Source: Halothiobacillus sp.
GTDB lineage: Bacteria; Pseudomonadota; Gammaproteobacteria; Halothiobacillales; Halothiobacillaceae
Assembly: GCA_020061705.1 (NCBI GenBank)
Contig: JAGUXT010000038.1
Coordinates: forward strand, 62,001 to 126,000
DNA: 64,000 nucleotides
Direction of reading: 5' to 3'
Both the position numbers and the translations under genes were made by a program. The notes under the pieces are model-generated. The model saw only the letters and a list, made by a program, of their open reading frames with translations, was not told where the DNA came from and ran no database searches. Each line of letters opens with the position of its first letter. The stretch's first letter is position 1. Shown in pieces: positions 8,129 to 17,172 of this stretch.

Positions 8129-9514
8129 ATGCCTTCCTCCTCCCTGCAACAGACGACCGACAACGCGCTGGAACGCATTTTTCGCCAGGCGCTTTCGCCG
8201 TTCGAGCGCTTCATTCAATGGGAAAGCGCCAGCGGATTGATGCTGATGGCTGCCGCTGTCATTGCCATGGTGCTGGCCAATAGTGCCTTGGCACATAGTT
8301 TTCATCACCTCTGGGAAACCCCACTCTCGCTAAGTGTGGGCGATTGGCAGCTGCAAAAATCTCTGCACCACTGGATTAACGATGGCCTGATGGCGCTGTT
8401 TTTTTTCCTGGTCGGCTTGGAAATCAAAAACGAAGTCATGGCAGGTGACTTGGCTACCCCGCGTCAGGCGGCGCTGCCGATGATTGCTGCGCTGGGCGGC
8501 ATGGTTGTTCCCGCCGCCCTGTTTTTCGCTGTCAACCAGGGCAGCGAATTTGCCGTCGGCTGGGGCATTCCCATGGCTACGGACATCGCCTTTGCCGTAG
8601 GCGTCATGACCCTGCTGGGCTCGCGCGTGCCCAAAGCGCTACTGATGTTTCTGGTCGCGCTGGCCATTGTCGATGACTTGGGTGCCGTGGTGGTGATTGC
8701 CTTGTTCTATACCGAAAACCTGCAAACCGATGCGCTGCTGGTCGCCAGCGCCCTTCTGGCCGTTATGGCGCTGCTGAATGTGGCCAATGTGCGCTCGCCC
8801 TTCCCTTACTTCATTCTGGGCGGGCTGTTGTGGTACGCGGTACTGCAATCCGGAGTGCATGCCACGGTGGCGGGCGTGCTGACCGCCCTCATGATTCCGA
8901 CCTCCTCGCGCTATACGCAAGCCGGTTTCAGTCAGCACGTGCGTCAGCTCATGGATCGATTCGACAAGGATGGACAAAACGGCTCATCCAGACAGTCGCT
9001 GCTGGAAAACAAATCCCAGCTACACCTGCTGGAAACCCTGCAAAGCGGCCTTCATGCCATCCAGCCCCCCCTGGTGCGCCTGGAACATACGCTGGCCATG
9101 CCGGTGGCTTTCATTATCGTGCCGCTGTTTGCACTGGCGAATGCGGGCGTGGCGGTACAACTTGGTGATCTGGCGACCACATTCAGCCATCCGGTGGTTA
9201 TCGGCATCATCCTCGGCCTGGTGATCGGCAAGCCGCTTGGAATCACCTTGTTCAGCTGGCTGGCAGTGCGTTCTGGGCTGGCGCGCCTGCCTGATGGCGT
9301 GAATATGGGGCATGTATTTGGAGCCGGGCTGATTGCCGGCATCGGCTTTACCATGTCGATTTTTATCGACCAGCTCAGCTTTGAGAACAATCCACAGGTG
9401 CTTGACCTGGCCAAAACGGCGATTCTCTCAGCTTCAGTGCTTGCCGCTATGCTTGGGGCAGCCTGGTTTATGCTGACCTCGCCGTCGTCTCGCAAGACTT
9501 CGGTGCAGACTTAA
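8129..9514 (+). CDS. nhaA: NhaA-type Na+/H+ antiporter
   Basis: The electrogenic, pH-regulated 2H+/Na+ antiporter of the inner membrane. At 461 residues it is longer than E. coli NhaA (388); the extra length is a longer N-terminus and a hydrophilic loop around 275-320. The ion-binding site is intact: ATDIAFAVG at 150-158 and the paired aspartates VDDLGAVVV (D182, D183). The C-terminal GAGLIAGIGFTMSIFI is also conserved. I see no strong Shine-Dalgarno before the ATG. It diverges from nhaD, and its 3' end overlaps the convergent symporter gene by 47 bases. Two antiporters of different families together suggest specialised sodium handling. Confidence 0.93.
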   Translation: MPSSSLQQTTDNALERIFRQALSPFERFIQWESASGLMLMAAAVIAMVLANSALAHSFHHLWETPLSLSVGDWQLQKSLHHWINDGLMALFFFLVGLEIKNEVMAGDLATPRQAALPMIAALGGMVVPAALFFAVNQGSEFAVGWGIPMATDIAFAVGVMTLLGSRVPKALLMFLVALAIVDDLGAVVVIALFYTENLQTDALLVASALLAVMALLNVANVRSPFPYFILGGLLWYAVLQSGVHATVAGVLTALMIPTSSRYTQAGFSQHVRQLMDRFDKDGQNGSSRQSLLENKSQLHLLETLQSGLHAIQPPLVRLEHTLAMPVAFIIVPLFALANAGVAVQLGDLATTFSHPVVIGIILGLVIGKPLGITLFSWLAVRSGLARLPDGVNMGHVFGAGLIAGIGFTMSIFIDQLSFENNPQVLDLAKTAILSASVLAAMLGAAWFMLTSPSSRKTSVQT

Positions 9515-10910
9515 GATATGAACCAACAATCATGCCGACAATACTGGCCAGAAACCCCCAGAAATGCGGAGAAATCTCGGCCTCGGGCATGATGAATTCC
9601 AGCGGAATCCACACCAGTACGCCCATACCAATCGACAGAGAGGCGCCAAGTGTGCTGGCACGCGACCAGTACAAGCCAGCCACCAGCGGCACAAAAGCCA
9701 CCACCAGCGTGACCTTGTAAGCCGCCTCAACCATGGCATGAATGCCGGTTTCATGGCTGAGCGACCACAGGGTGTACACCACCACCAAAATTGTGAAAAC
9801 TGTAATCACGCCGCGAATCAACCACAACATTTGCCGATCACTCGGCTGCTTGATAAGCCAGCCCTTGAACACGTTTTCCGCCAGCGTGACCGAGGGTGCA
9901 AGCAAAGTGCCGGAAGCCGTACTCATAATGACGGCGAGCAGAGCGCCATAAAAAATCACCTGCGCATAAAATGGCATATGCCCCTTGATGAGTTCGGGCA
10001 GAATACTATCGCCGTTTTCGGGCAGCAGCCGCGCCACCAGCTCCGGGTTGATCAACTGTGCCGAATAGCTCAGAAATAGCGGAACTACGGCGAAGGCCAG
10101 ATAGATCACCCCGCCGATCACCGTCGCCCACACCGCGATATTCGCACTTTTGGAGGCGTTGGCACGCTGAAACACATCCTGCTGCGGAATCGAGCCGAAG
10201 GCCAGGGTCAGAAAGGACGACAAAAAGCTCAACATGGCTACCGCATTCAGTTCGGGCCAGAAATTGAACTTGTCATGCTGCACCGCATGTTCAACCACCG
10301 GCATCACACCGCCAGTCATCGTGCTGGCGATAAAGGCAATGAAAATCAGCCCGGCAACAATCACCACCATCTGGAAGGCGGTGGTCAACGCCACCGACCA
10401 CATGCCACCGACCACGGTATAGAAAAACACCACGCCCGCGCCGATCAAAATGCCTTGCTCGGTTGACAGCGCGCCATCCGAAAGCACGTTGAACACCACG
10501 CCCAAGGCCATGACCTGCGCCGACACCCAGCCAAGGTACGAGAGCGCAATGGCAATTGCTGTAATGACCTCGACCTTGCGCCCGTAACGCTGGCGGTAAA
10601 AATCGCCAATGGTCATCAGGTTCATGGCGTAGAGCTTGCGCGCGAAAAACACACCGAAAAAAATCAGACAGAACGCTGCGCCGAACGGGTCGGAAATCAG
10701 CCCGCCCAAGTCTTCGCTCATAAACGTGGCGGGCGTGCCCAGCACCGCCTCGGCGCCGAACCAGGTGGCAAACACCATCGCCACGACGATAAAAAACGGC
10801 AAACTGCGCCCGGCCGTGACGAAATCGCCCGCACTATGCACATGCCGCGCCGCAAGCACGCCAATCAGCATTGACAGGGCAAGATAGACAATGACAAATG
10901 TGGTGAGCAT
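9468..10910 (-). CDS. sodium:solute symporter family protein (SSS)
   Basis: A 480-residue member of the sodium:solute symporter family (PutP/PanF type), with about 13 membrane segments. Family features are the N-terminal YLALSMLIGVLAARH, GDFVTAGRSLPFF, IGDFYRQRYGR and the later LAFGSIPQQDVFQRANASKSA. The substrate cannot be named with confidence; candidates include amino acids, pantothenate or other organic acids. The Shine-Dalgarno GAGGG lies 9 bases before the start. The 3' end overlaps nhaA by 47 bases tail to tail. Using Na+ as coupling ion, it would draw on the gradient made by the neighbouring antiporters, but co-function is inferred from position. Confidence 0.85.
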   Translation of the reverse strand: MLTTFVIVYLALSMLIGVLAARHVHSAGDFVTAGRSLPFFIVVAMVFATWFGAEAVLGTPATFMSEDLGGLISDPFGAAFCLIFFGVFFARKLYAMNLMTIGDFYRQRYGRKVEVITAIAIALSYLGWVSAQVMALGVVFNVLSDGALSTEQGILIGAGVVFFYTVVGGMWSVALTTAFQMVVIVAGLIFIAFIASTMTGGVMPVVEHAVQHDKFNFWPELNAVAMLSFLSSFLTLAFGSIPQQDVFQRANASKSANIAVWATVIGGVIYLAFAVVPLFLSYSAQLINPELVARLLPENGDSILPELIKGHMPFYAQVIFYGALLAVIMSTASGTLLAPSVTLAENVFKGWLIKQPSDRQMLWLIRGVITVFTILVVVYTLWSLSHETGIHAMVEAAYKVTLVVAFVPLVAGLYWSRASTLGASLSIGMGVLVWIPLEFIMPEAEISPHFWGFLASIVGMIVGSYLKSAPKSCETTARSA

Positions 10911-11036
10911 GACCTAATCCCTCAAGAAATCTTGAAAAACCTCTGCAGCCGAGGTCTTTCAGGATCAACCTGAGTCGCAAGCCATTGCTTGCGTGCTACG
11001 CCAAAAATTGTCAGCAAGTTATACGCCATAACATGC

Positions 11037-11069
11037 AAAAAAAAAGCCATCGTGTAGCACGATAGCTTT
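11037..11069 (-). terminator. rho-independent terminator of tRNA-Ser
   Basis: On the minus strand a 12-bp stem (one G-U pair, 3-nt loop, 11043-11069) is followed by nine T residues, starting 13 bases after the tRNA-Ser CCA end. This is a clear intrinsic terminator. Confidence 0.85.
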
Positions 11070-11081
11070 AGATTTTTTGTT

Positions 11082-11171
11082 TGGCGGAAGCGGTGAGATT
11101 CGAACTCACGGAAGGCTCACACCTTCGACGGTTTTCAAGACCGTTGCATTCAACCGCTCTGCCACGCTTCC
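11082..11171 (-). tRNA. tRNA-Ser (anticodon TGA)
   Basis: Reverse strand GGAAGCG...CGCTTCC acceptor stem with encoded CCA. The anticodon stem ACGGT/ACCGT encloses loop CTTGAAA, giving anticodon TGA (reads UCA and related Ser codons). It has the long variable arm typical of class II tRNAs (AAGGTGTGAGCCTT) and a T-loop TTCGAAT. Length is 90 nt including CCA, and all stems pair. Confidence 0.97.
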
Positions 11172-11181
11172 AAGGCCGCGC

Positions 11182-11210
11182 ATGATGATTTTGTGAAGGC
11201 TGAATGTCAA
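11182..11210 (-). promoter_or_regulatory. sigma-70-type promoter of tRNA-Ser
   Basis: On the minus strand a consensus -35 TTGACA (11210-11205), a 17-base spacer and a weaker -10 CATCAT (11187-11182) end about 10 bases before the tRNA. The discriminator is GC-rich (GCGCGGCC), as in stringently controlled stable-RNA promoters. Confidence 0.6.
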
Positions 11211-11314
11211 GCATTTTTAGCACACGTTAACCAAAAGGCCGGTACAGCAAAAACATCTCAACCTGCTGTTAGAATGCGAATCCAATTTTCTCGCGCGAAT
11301 CATCCACCCCAAGC

Positions 11315-12109
11315 ATGAATATCATTCTGAAAACCCCCGAAGACATTGCCAAGATGCGTATTGCAGGACGGCTAGCAGCCGAGGTACTCGATTACCTTGC
11401 CCCGTTTGTGCAGCCGGGAGTAACGACGGGCGAACTCGATCGCTTGGCGCATGATTACATGATCAATGTACAGGGGACGACCCCCGCGACCTTGGGTTAT
11501 CACGGTTTTCCAAAATCAATTTGCACCTCGATCAATCATCAGATTTGCCACGGCATCCCCGGAGATAAGGTGCTTAAGCGCGGTGACATTATCAATATCG
11601 ACGTGACGGTGATCAAAGACGGTTATTTTGGCGACACCAGTCGCATGTACGAGCTTGGCGAGGTGTCAATTTTGGCACGCCGTCTGATTCGCGTGACGCG
11701 TGAGTGCATGGATATGGCGATCGAGACGATCAAGCCGGGAATGCACTTGGGCATGATTGGCGAGGTGATTCAAAAGCACGCCGAGAAAAATGGCTTTTCC
11801 GTGGTGCGCGAATACTGCGGACATGGCATTGGCCAAGCCTTCCACGAAGACCCACAGGTGCTGCATTACGGTCAGGCACATGAAGGTCCGGTGCTGGAGG
11901 CCGGCATGACTTTCACCATTGAGCCGATGATTAACGCTGGCAAGCGTCAGGTTAAGGTGCTCAACGATGGCTGGACAGTGGTCACCAAGGATCATTCGCT
12001 TTCAGCGCAGTGGGAACACACTGTGTATTTAAGCGATCAGGGCTGTGAAATTCTCACTCTGACACAACCCTTGGCGCAATCCTTGGCGCAAGGCCAGTCC
12101 GCGAACTGA
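11315..12109 (+). CDS. map: methionine aminopeptidase, type I
   Basis: Removes the N-terminal methionine from nascent proteins in the cytoplasm. The 264 residues match the type I length. The pita-bread metal ligands are visible in NIDVTVIKDGYFGDTSRMY (two Asp), the His in EYCGHGIGQAFHEDP, TFTIEPM (Glu) and SAQWEHTVYL (Glu). It is followed after a single base by glnD, an arrangement also common elsewhere. The start at MNIILKTPEDI agrees with the family N-terminus. Confidence 0.96.
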   Translation: MNIILKTPEDIAKMRIAGRLAAEVLDYLAPFVQPGVTTGELDRLAHDYMINVQGTTPATLGYHGFPKSICTSINHQICHGIPGDKVLKRGDIINIDVTVIKDGYFGDTSRMYELGEVSILARRLIRVTRECMDMAIETIKPGMHLGMIGEVIQKHAEKNGFSVVREYCGHGIGQAFHEDPQVLHYGQAHEGPVLEAGMTFTIEPMINAGKRQVKVLNDGWTVVTKDHSLSAQWEHTVYLSDQGCEILTLTQPLAQSLAQGQSAN

Positions 12110-12110
12110 T

Positions 12111-14756
12111 ATGTTTGAGATACCGGCAACAGGCGGTCATGCCCTGCCCCGCTTGAAGGATGCGTTGCACGCTCTGTGCGAGCGTGAACTTGAACAGTTA
12201 CGCCAGGGCGTACCTCTGGAGGAGCTTTTCCGCGTTCGCACTGGGCTGGTGGATGCGTTAATCACGGCGACCTGGGCGGACACGGGTTTGCATGATGCTC
12301 ATGCCAGCCTGGTCGCGGTCGGTGGTTATGGGCGCGGCGAGCTCTTTCCTCATTCGGATATCGACATTCTCGTGCTGCTGTCTAAAGACGCACCCACTAC
12401 GGTGGCGTCGCAGGTTGAATCGTTCATTAGCCAGCTGTGGGATGCGGGCCTGCATCTTGGGCATAGCACGCGCACACCTGAGGAGTGCCTGACTCTTGCC
12501 GCTTCTGATTTGAGTATCATGACCAGCCTTCTGGAAGCTCGCTTGCTGACGGGTTCTAGTAGATTGTGGCATGCCGTGATTGTCCCTTTATTCACCCCCG
12601 CAAGCGACATTTGGCCGCCCCAAGCCTTCTTTCGTGGCAAACAAGCCGAACAGCAGGCCAGGCACCATCGCTTTGATGATTCGGCCTACAAAATCGAACC
12701 CAATATCAAGGAAAGCCCTGGTGGGCTGCGCGACTGGCACACCCTGCGCTGGTTGAGTTGCCGTATTTTTCATCACGATGCCACCCCGCAACTCGTTACC
12801 GAAGGGCTACTGACCGACCTGGAACAGACGGCCTTGCTGGAGCGCATAGAATTCCTGTCGCGTCTGCGTTTTACCCTGCATCTTTTGACCGAACGGCATG
12901 AAGACCGCCTGTTGTTGATCCACCAGAAGGCCTTGGCAGCCATGTATTCGGAAGCGCCTGTCCCAGGGTCTCTGGCCGATGAGCCTGATACGCGCAACCA
13001 GCACGTCGAAGCCTTCATGCAGCGTTATTTCCGTGCTGTGTTGGGATTGGAGCGCATCAATCAGCTCGTGATGCAGCAGTTCGAGGAGCGCCTGTTTCCA
13101 CCCGAGGGCGAGCCTGTTGCGCTTAATCCGCGCTTCAATCTCCGGGGAAAATTAATCGAAACCGCCCATGCGCAGGTATTTTTACGCACGCCTAGCGCCA
13201 TGCTGGAAATATTTCTATTGCTGCAACAGCACCACGAGCCGCTGCATATTCGTGCCAGCACACTGCGTCAACTCCAAAGCCATGTGCCCTTAATGCGGGC
13301 AGAAATGCGCCACAACCCCAACGCGCGCGCCCTGTTTATCGAAATTCTGCGTCAACCACGCGGCGTATTCGATGCGCTAAAACAGATGAATCGTCTCGGC
13401 CTGCTGGCTGCGTATCTACCTGACTTCGAAAACATTGTCGGGCGGATGCAATTCGACTTATTTCATCTTTACACCGTTGATGCTCACACGCTTTTGGTCA
13501 TTCGGAATTTACGCCGATTTTCCACCCCTCTCGGGCAGACAGAAAGTCCACTGGCTCACAAGCTGTTCAATCGTTTTGATAAACCCGAACTCCTGATTCT
13601 GGCGGCCTTGTTTCATGACATTGCCAAAGGCATGGGCGGACAGCACGAAATTCTTGGAGCGGAAAAAGCAAAGAGATTCTGTAAGTTACACAACCTACCT
13701 CAAGAAGATATTGAATTGGTTGAATGGCTGGTGCGTGAACATTTGCATCTGTCCTTTGTAGCGCAAAGGCGTGATTTGGATGACTCGCAAGTGATTGAGG
13801 ACTTTAGTCGCTGGGTAGGTACACAACGCCAGCTTGATGCACTTTATTTGCTTACTGTGGCGGATATTCATGCCACCAACCCCACTTTGTGGAGCGACTG
13901 GCGCGCTGCCCTGCTGCGTGATTTGTACACCAAAACCCGCAACGCCTTGAAAAAAGGACACGAAATCATTGACGTGCAAAGTCGGCGCGCCGAGGCGCTG
14001 ACTGAGCTTGCCAAAACCTGTGCCCTGAAAGATGAAACTCACTGGCATAAGGCTCGCGCCTTGCTCGACAGCTTCCCTGGCCGCTACCTTCGACGCCATC
14101 AGGCCAGTGATCTGGCATGGCGGGTATGCGGCATCCTGCACTCCACCGAGCCAGGCTGGCTGGCCTTGCGTGAGGATCAAACGCGTCAGGTCAGCGAGTT
14201 ATTCATCTATACCCATGACCAACCGCAGCTGTTTTCCACCATTGCAGCCACCCTTGATCGTCTCAACCTGAGCATTCAAAGCGCCTATTTGACTTCAAGT
14301 GATCAAGGCATGGTGGTGGACGATATTCTTTTTCTCGATGCTGATGGCCACCCCCTGCGCGATGCCTGGATGCAGACCGACCTGCTGCATCAATTGCATA
14401 TCGCCATGACCCAGGGCACGACCGCCCCGCGTCCTTTGCGCCGCGCCTCCCCGCTGCTGCGCCACTTCGACTGCCCCACGCACATAGATATGGAAACGTC
14501 AGAACACGGCGGCAACACACGGGTGCAAATTGAAACCGTCGATCGCCCCGGCCTTTTGGCGTTGATTAGCGGGGTACTCGCCGAACTCGGCATGAACCTG
14601 CAAGGTGCCACCATCAACACCTTGGGCGAAAAGGCACATGACACCTTGTATGTCTCCGTGCGCGAGCCGCAGAACGGAACATTAATTCCCTTGAATGATG
14701 AACAAAAACAACAACTTGAACAACATTTGTCAAGTGCTTTGCGCAATACGGATTGA
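12111..14756 (+). CDS. glnD: bifunctional uridylyltransferase/uridylyl-removing enzyme (PII sensor)
   Basis: GlnD uridylylates and deuridylylates PII proteins according to glutamine level, at the top of the nitrogen-control cascade. The 881 residues show the full architecture: a nucleotidyltransferase domain with GGYGRGELFPHSDIDIL near 65-85, the PII-UTase helical region, an HD hydrolase domain with LFHDIAKGMGGQHE (about 500-515), and two C-terminal ACT domains (about 700-780 and 805-880) that sense glutamine. It starts one base after map ends, so translation is probably coupled. The targets glnB/glnK and glutamine synthetase are outside the window. Confidence 0.96.
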   Translation: MFEIPATGGHALPRLKDALHALCERELEQLRQGVPLEELFRVRTGLVDALITATWADTGLHDAHASLVAVGGYGRGELFPHSDIDILVLLSKDAPTTVASQVESFISQLWDAGLHLGHSTRTPEECLTLAASDLSIMTSLLEARLLTGSSRLWHAVIVPLFTPASDIWPPQAFFRGKQAEQQARHHRFDDSAYKIEPNIKESPGGLRDWHTLRWLSCRIFHHDATPQLVTEGLLTDLEQTALLERIEFLSRLRFTLHLLTERHEDRLLLIHQKALAAMYSEAPVPGSLADEPDTRNQHVEAFMQRYFRAVLGLERINQLVMQQFEERLFPPEGEPVALNPRFNLRGKLIETAHAQVFLRTPSAMLEIFLLLQQHHEPLHIRASTLRQLQSHVPLMRAEMRHNPNARALFIEILRQPRGVFDALKQMNRLGLLAAYLPDFENIVGRMQFDLFHLYTVDAHTLLVIRNLRRFSTPLGQTESPLAHKLFNRFDKPELLILAALFHDIAKGMGGQHEILGAEKAKRFCKLHNLPQEDIELVEWLVREHLHLSFVAQRRDLDDSQVIEDFSRWVGTQRQLDALYLLTVADIHATNPTLWSDWRAALLRDLYTKTRNALKKGHEIIDVQSRRAEALTELAKTCALKDETHWHKARALLDSFPGRYLRRHQASDLAWRVCGILHSTEPGWLALREDQTRQVSELFIYTHDQPQLFSTIAATLDRLNLSIQSAYLTSSDQGMVVDDILFLDADGHPLRDAWMQTDLLHQLHIAMTQGTTAPRPLRRASPLLRHFDCPTHIDMETSEHGGNTRVQIETVDRPGLLALISGVLAELGMNLQGATINTLGEKAHDTLYVSVREPQNGTLIPLNDEQKQQLEQHLSSALRNTD

Positions 14757-14762
14757 GTTTTG

Positions 14763-15404
14763 ATGTCTCGCCTATGCCCGTTATCCGACTACCGCATCAT
14801 CCATGCCGATGACGAGCTGCTGGTGGTGGAAAAACCCACACGCATGTTGAGCCAGCCCGGCGTGGGCGCGGACAAAAAAGACAGCCTGATTACCCGCCTA
14901 AACCTTGTGTATCCCACTGCGCGCATCGTGCACCGCCTCGACTGGGAAACCTCCGGCCTGATGGTGATTGCACTCAATGCGGCCAGCCACCGCGCCTTGT
15001 CGATCCAGTTTCAGGAGCGGCAAACCGAAAAAACCTACATCGCCGTGGTGCATGGGCATCTAGCCGCCGAACATGGCAGCGTCGATGCGCCGCTGGCCGC
15101 CGACTGGAACGACAAGCCGCGCCAAATCGTCACCCCGGACGGACGGCCTTCCCTGACCCATTGGCGCTGTCTGGGTTTTGCAGGCGACACCAGCCGGGTT
15201 GAACTCAAACCCGTCACCGGACGTTCGCACCAACTGCGTGTTCACATGCTGCATATCGGCCACCCCATGCTGGGTGACGGCCTGTATGCCCCGCCCGCCG
15301 TGCTGGCCGCCGCGCAGCGCCTGTTGCTGCATGCCGCCGAGCTGGGCTTTACCCATCCGGGCAGCGGTGAGCGTATGCTTCATCGCAGTGAGGTTCCGTT
15401 TTAG
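14763..15404 (+). CDS. rluA: RluA-family pseudouridine synthase
   Basis: A 213-residue RNA pseudouridine synthase. The catalytic motif is HRLDWETSGLMVIA (Asp in HRLD), followed by YIAVVHGH and the C-terminal GRSHQLRVHMLHIGHPMLGD, all closely like E. coli RluA, which modifies 23S rRNA U746 and U32 of some tRNAs. There is no N-terminal S4 domain, again as in RluA rather than RluC or RluD. I chose the ATG at 14763; a TTG just upstream at 14760 is in frame. It lies 6 bases after glnD and 14 bases before the secretin-domain gene. Specificity is inferred from similarity alone. Confidence 0.85.
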   Translation: MSRLCPLSDYRIIHADDELLVVEKPTRMLSQPGVGADKKDSLITRLNLVYPTARIVHRLDWETSGLMVIALNAASHRALSIQFQERQTEKTYIAVVHGHLAAEHGSVDAPLAADWNDKPRQIVTPDGRPSLTHWRCLGFAGDTSRVELKPVTGRSHQLRVHMLHIGHPMLGDGLYAPPAVLAAAQRLLLHAAELGFTHPGSGERMLHRSEVPF

Positions 15405-15418
15405 GAGGTCATAACCGC

Positions 15419-16201
15419 ATGCAACGCCGCCTTCCCCTGCTTTGGCTCGCTTTCATCGTGCTGGCCCCTGTGCATGTTCAAGCCGACAGCATCGAACTCA
15501 TCACCCTGCAACACCGCATGGCCGAAGACATCATGCCGCTGATTCAGCCTGTGCTCCAGCCCGGCGATGCCATCAGCGGCAGCGGTTCACAGCTTATTCT
15601 GCGCGCCTCGCCCGCCACGCAGGCGCAGGTGCAACGCCTGTTGCAGGAGCTGGATCGCACCCCGCGCAATCTGGTGACCAGCGTGCGCAGCGACGATGAA
15701 ATGCGCGCCGCGCGTGAAGGCGTACAGGGGCGTGTGATCGTGCACCCCGAAGGCGTGAGCGTGAACGGACGCATCGAATCCAGCCGCAGCAGCCTGGACA
15801 ACAACGCCACACAACAGATTCGCGTGCTGGAAGGCAGCCCGGCACGCCTGCGCGTGGGGCGGGAAACCCCGTATGCGCAACCAGTATGGGTTGAAACCCC
15901 CAACGGCATGCAACGCGTCCCCACCACCGCCATCCGCGAAACCGGACGTTGGCTGAATGTCGCGCCAACACTTCAGGGCGAGCAGGTGCTGCTGGATATC
16001 CAGCCGGAATCCGCACAGATCAACCCGCAACACCCACGCAGCACCGATGTGCAAAGCCTGTCCACCCGCGTGCGCGTGCCCCTGGGGCAGTGGGTTCCGC
16101 TAGGCGGCGTGGATAGCCGGGAGCAGCAACAGATCAACGGCAGAACCAACGCACAAAGCCAATCCAATCAAACCTGGGTCAAGGTTGAGTTGGCCGATTA
16201 G
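15419..16201 (+). CDS. exported protein with secretin short-domain (N-domain) features
   Basis: A 260-residue protein with a signal peptide (about 1-22, cleavage after VQA). Residues 25-85 (IELITLQHRMAEDIMPLIQPVL ending in LLQELDRTPRNLV, split here by a loop) resemble the NolW-type short domain of type II/III secretion secretins, and the C-terminal half (LNVAPTLQGEQVLLDI ending WVKVEL) is like a fragment of a secretin core. Full secretins are much longer, so this is a short orphan form, periplasmic or outer-membrane associated. An AGGAGG ribosome site overlaps the stop of the preceding gene, indicating coupling. No type II secretion or pilus genes are nearby. The function is unknown. Confidence 0.6.
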   Translation: MQRRLPLLWLAFIVLAPVHVQADSIELITLQHRMAEDIMPLIQPVLQPGDAISGSGSQLILRASPATQAQVQRLLQELDRTPRNLVTSVRSDDEMRAAREGVQGRVIVHPEGVSVNGRIESSRSSLDNNATQQIRVLEGSPARLRVGRETPYAQPVWVETPNGMQRVPTTAIRETGRWLNVAPTLQGEQVLLDIQPESAQINPQHPRSTDVQSLSTRVRVPLGQWVPLGGVDSREQQQINGRTNAQSQSNQTWVKVELAD

Positions 16202-16356
16202 GGTCGGTGTGGGGTGGGTTTTGTGCAGCTTTTAGCCCTGTGGATGACCAAGCAGGACGGGGGTAACGTACCTTGGGATGGGCTTGTCGATTTGTGGGAA
16301 GCGAAGGGTAGCGGCTAGGGGAAAGGAATTGATTGAGTATGCCCCCAATGCCACAG

Positions 16357-17082
16357 CTAGCCCTTACCAACATGCCCCCCTAACCCGCGCAGACACAAAA
16401 CACACAGCGCCAAGGCAGCCAGCAAGGAAGGCAGGGTTTGTGCCGATATTTCGCCCGCAAACTTGGGGAATAGCCCCAGGCTGGTCAATACAGACACGAG
16501 CAGCAACATCGAAAAAGCCAGTGCAACAACCCGTTCTGCCCCCTCCCCTCGCCTGGATACCCAAGCCAGCCAAGCGACCACCGCCGTGACAAGAACAAAC
16601 ATACCCCACTGCAACAGATCAACCGGCTCACTCTCAAAGCTCTTTAGAAAACGAGGAAATGCAGGCCAACGCATCAGCAATACCACCCAAATCAGCGTCC
16701 AAAATACAGCCGCCAGTGCCGCAACTCGCCGTAGTGGCGAGAACCCCTGCATGAAAGAAATAACAGCAAGCAAAACCACCCATAACAATGTAAATACACC
16801 GAAATAGGCCGAAAACCAGAATGCAGGAATCAATACAAAGGCCAGCAAAACAGAAAGCCCGGTGCGAAGATCGATTGGCTGCTTGAAAGCCGATTGCGCC
16901 AAGTCCCACCCCGCAACCCCGAGCGCCACGAAGGACAGCATTACAAGGGTATGTAAATACCACGGCTGCACCAGCTCCAGCTCCGACGCAAGATCCAAGG
17001 CATTGTGCACACCCAATGCACCAAGTGACAAAATGAACGAAACAAGTATCAGGCCAAAGGCGGCTTTACGAGTGCTCAACAT
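16357..17082 (-). CDS. hypothetical membrane protein (about seven segments)
   Basis: A 241-residue hydrophobic protein I do not recognise. About seven membrane segments can be seen (starting near residues 8, 40, 75, 95, 120, 160 and 190), linked by short charged loops. Translation probably starts at the ATG at 17082, which has a GGAG five bases upstream; a longer frame to 17109 lacks one. It converges with the secretin-domain gene across 155 bases holding nothing recognisable. The next gene upstream, on the same strand, encodes another small membrane protein. Confidence 0.55.
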   Translation of the reverse strand: MLSTRKAAFGLILVSFILSLGALGVHNALDLASELELVQPWYLHTLVMLSFVALGVAGWDLAQSAFKQPIDLRTGLSVLLAFVLIPAFWFSAYFGVFTLLWVVLLAVISFMQGFSPLRRVAALAAVFWTLIWVVLLMRWPAFPRFLKSFESEPVDLLQWGMFVLVTAVVAWLAWVSRRGEGAERVVALAFSMLLLVSVLTSLGLFPKFAGEISAQTLPSLLAALALCVLCLRGLGGHVGKG

Positions 17083-17172
17083 AAAAACTCCGGTGAATAA
17101 ATCGAACAACGTTCAAGAATGGATAAAATTTATCAGGATACTCTGAAAGCCCCAGGATAATCAGCAATCCAT

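Noticed and set aside
10936-10958. ACCTC/GAGGT hairpin plus TTTTT in the leader of the symporter gene (minus strand)
   Set aside because: Only a five-base stem; too weak to claim an attenuator.
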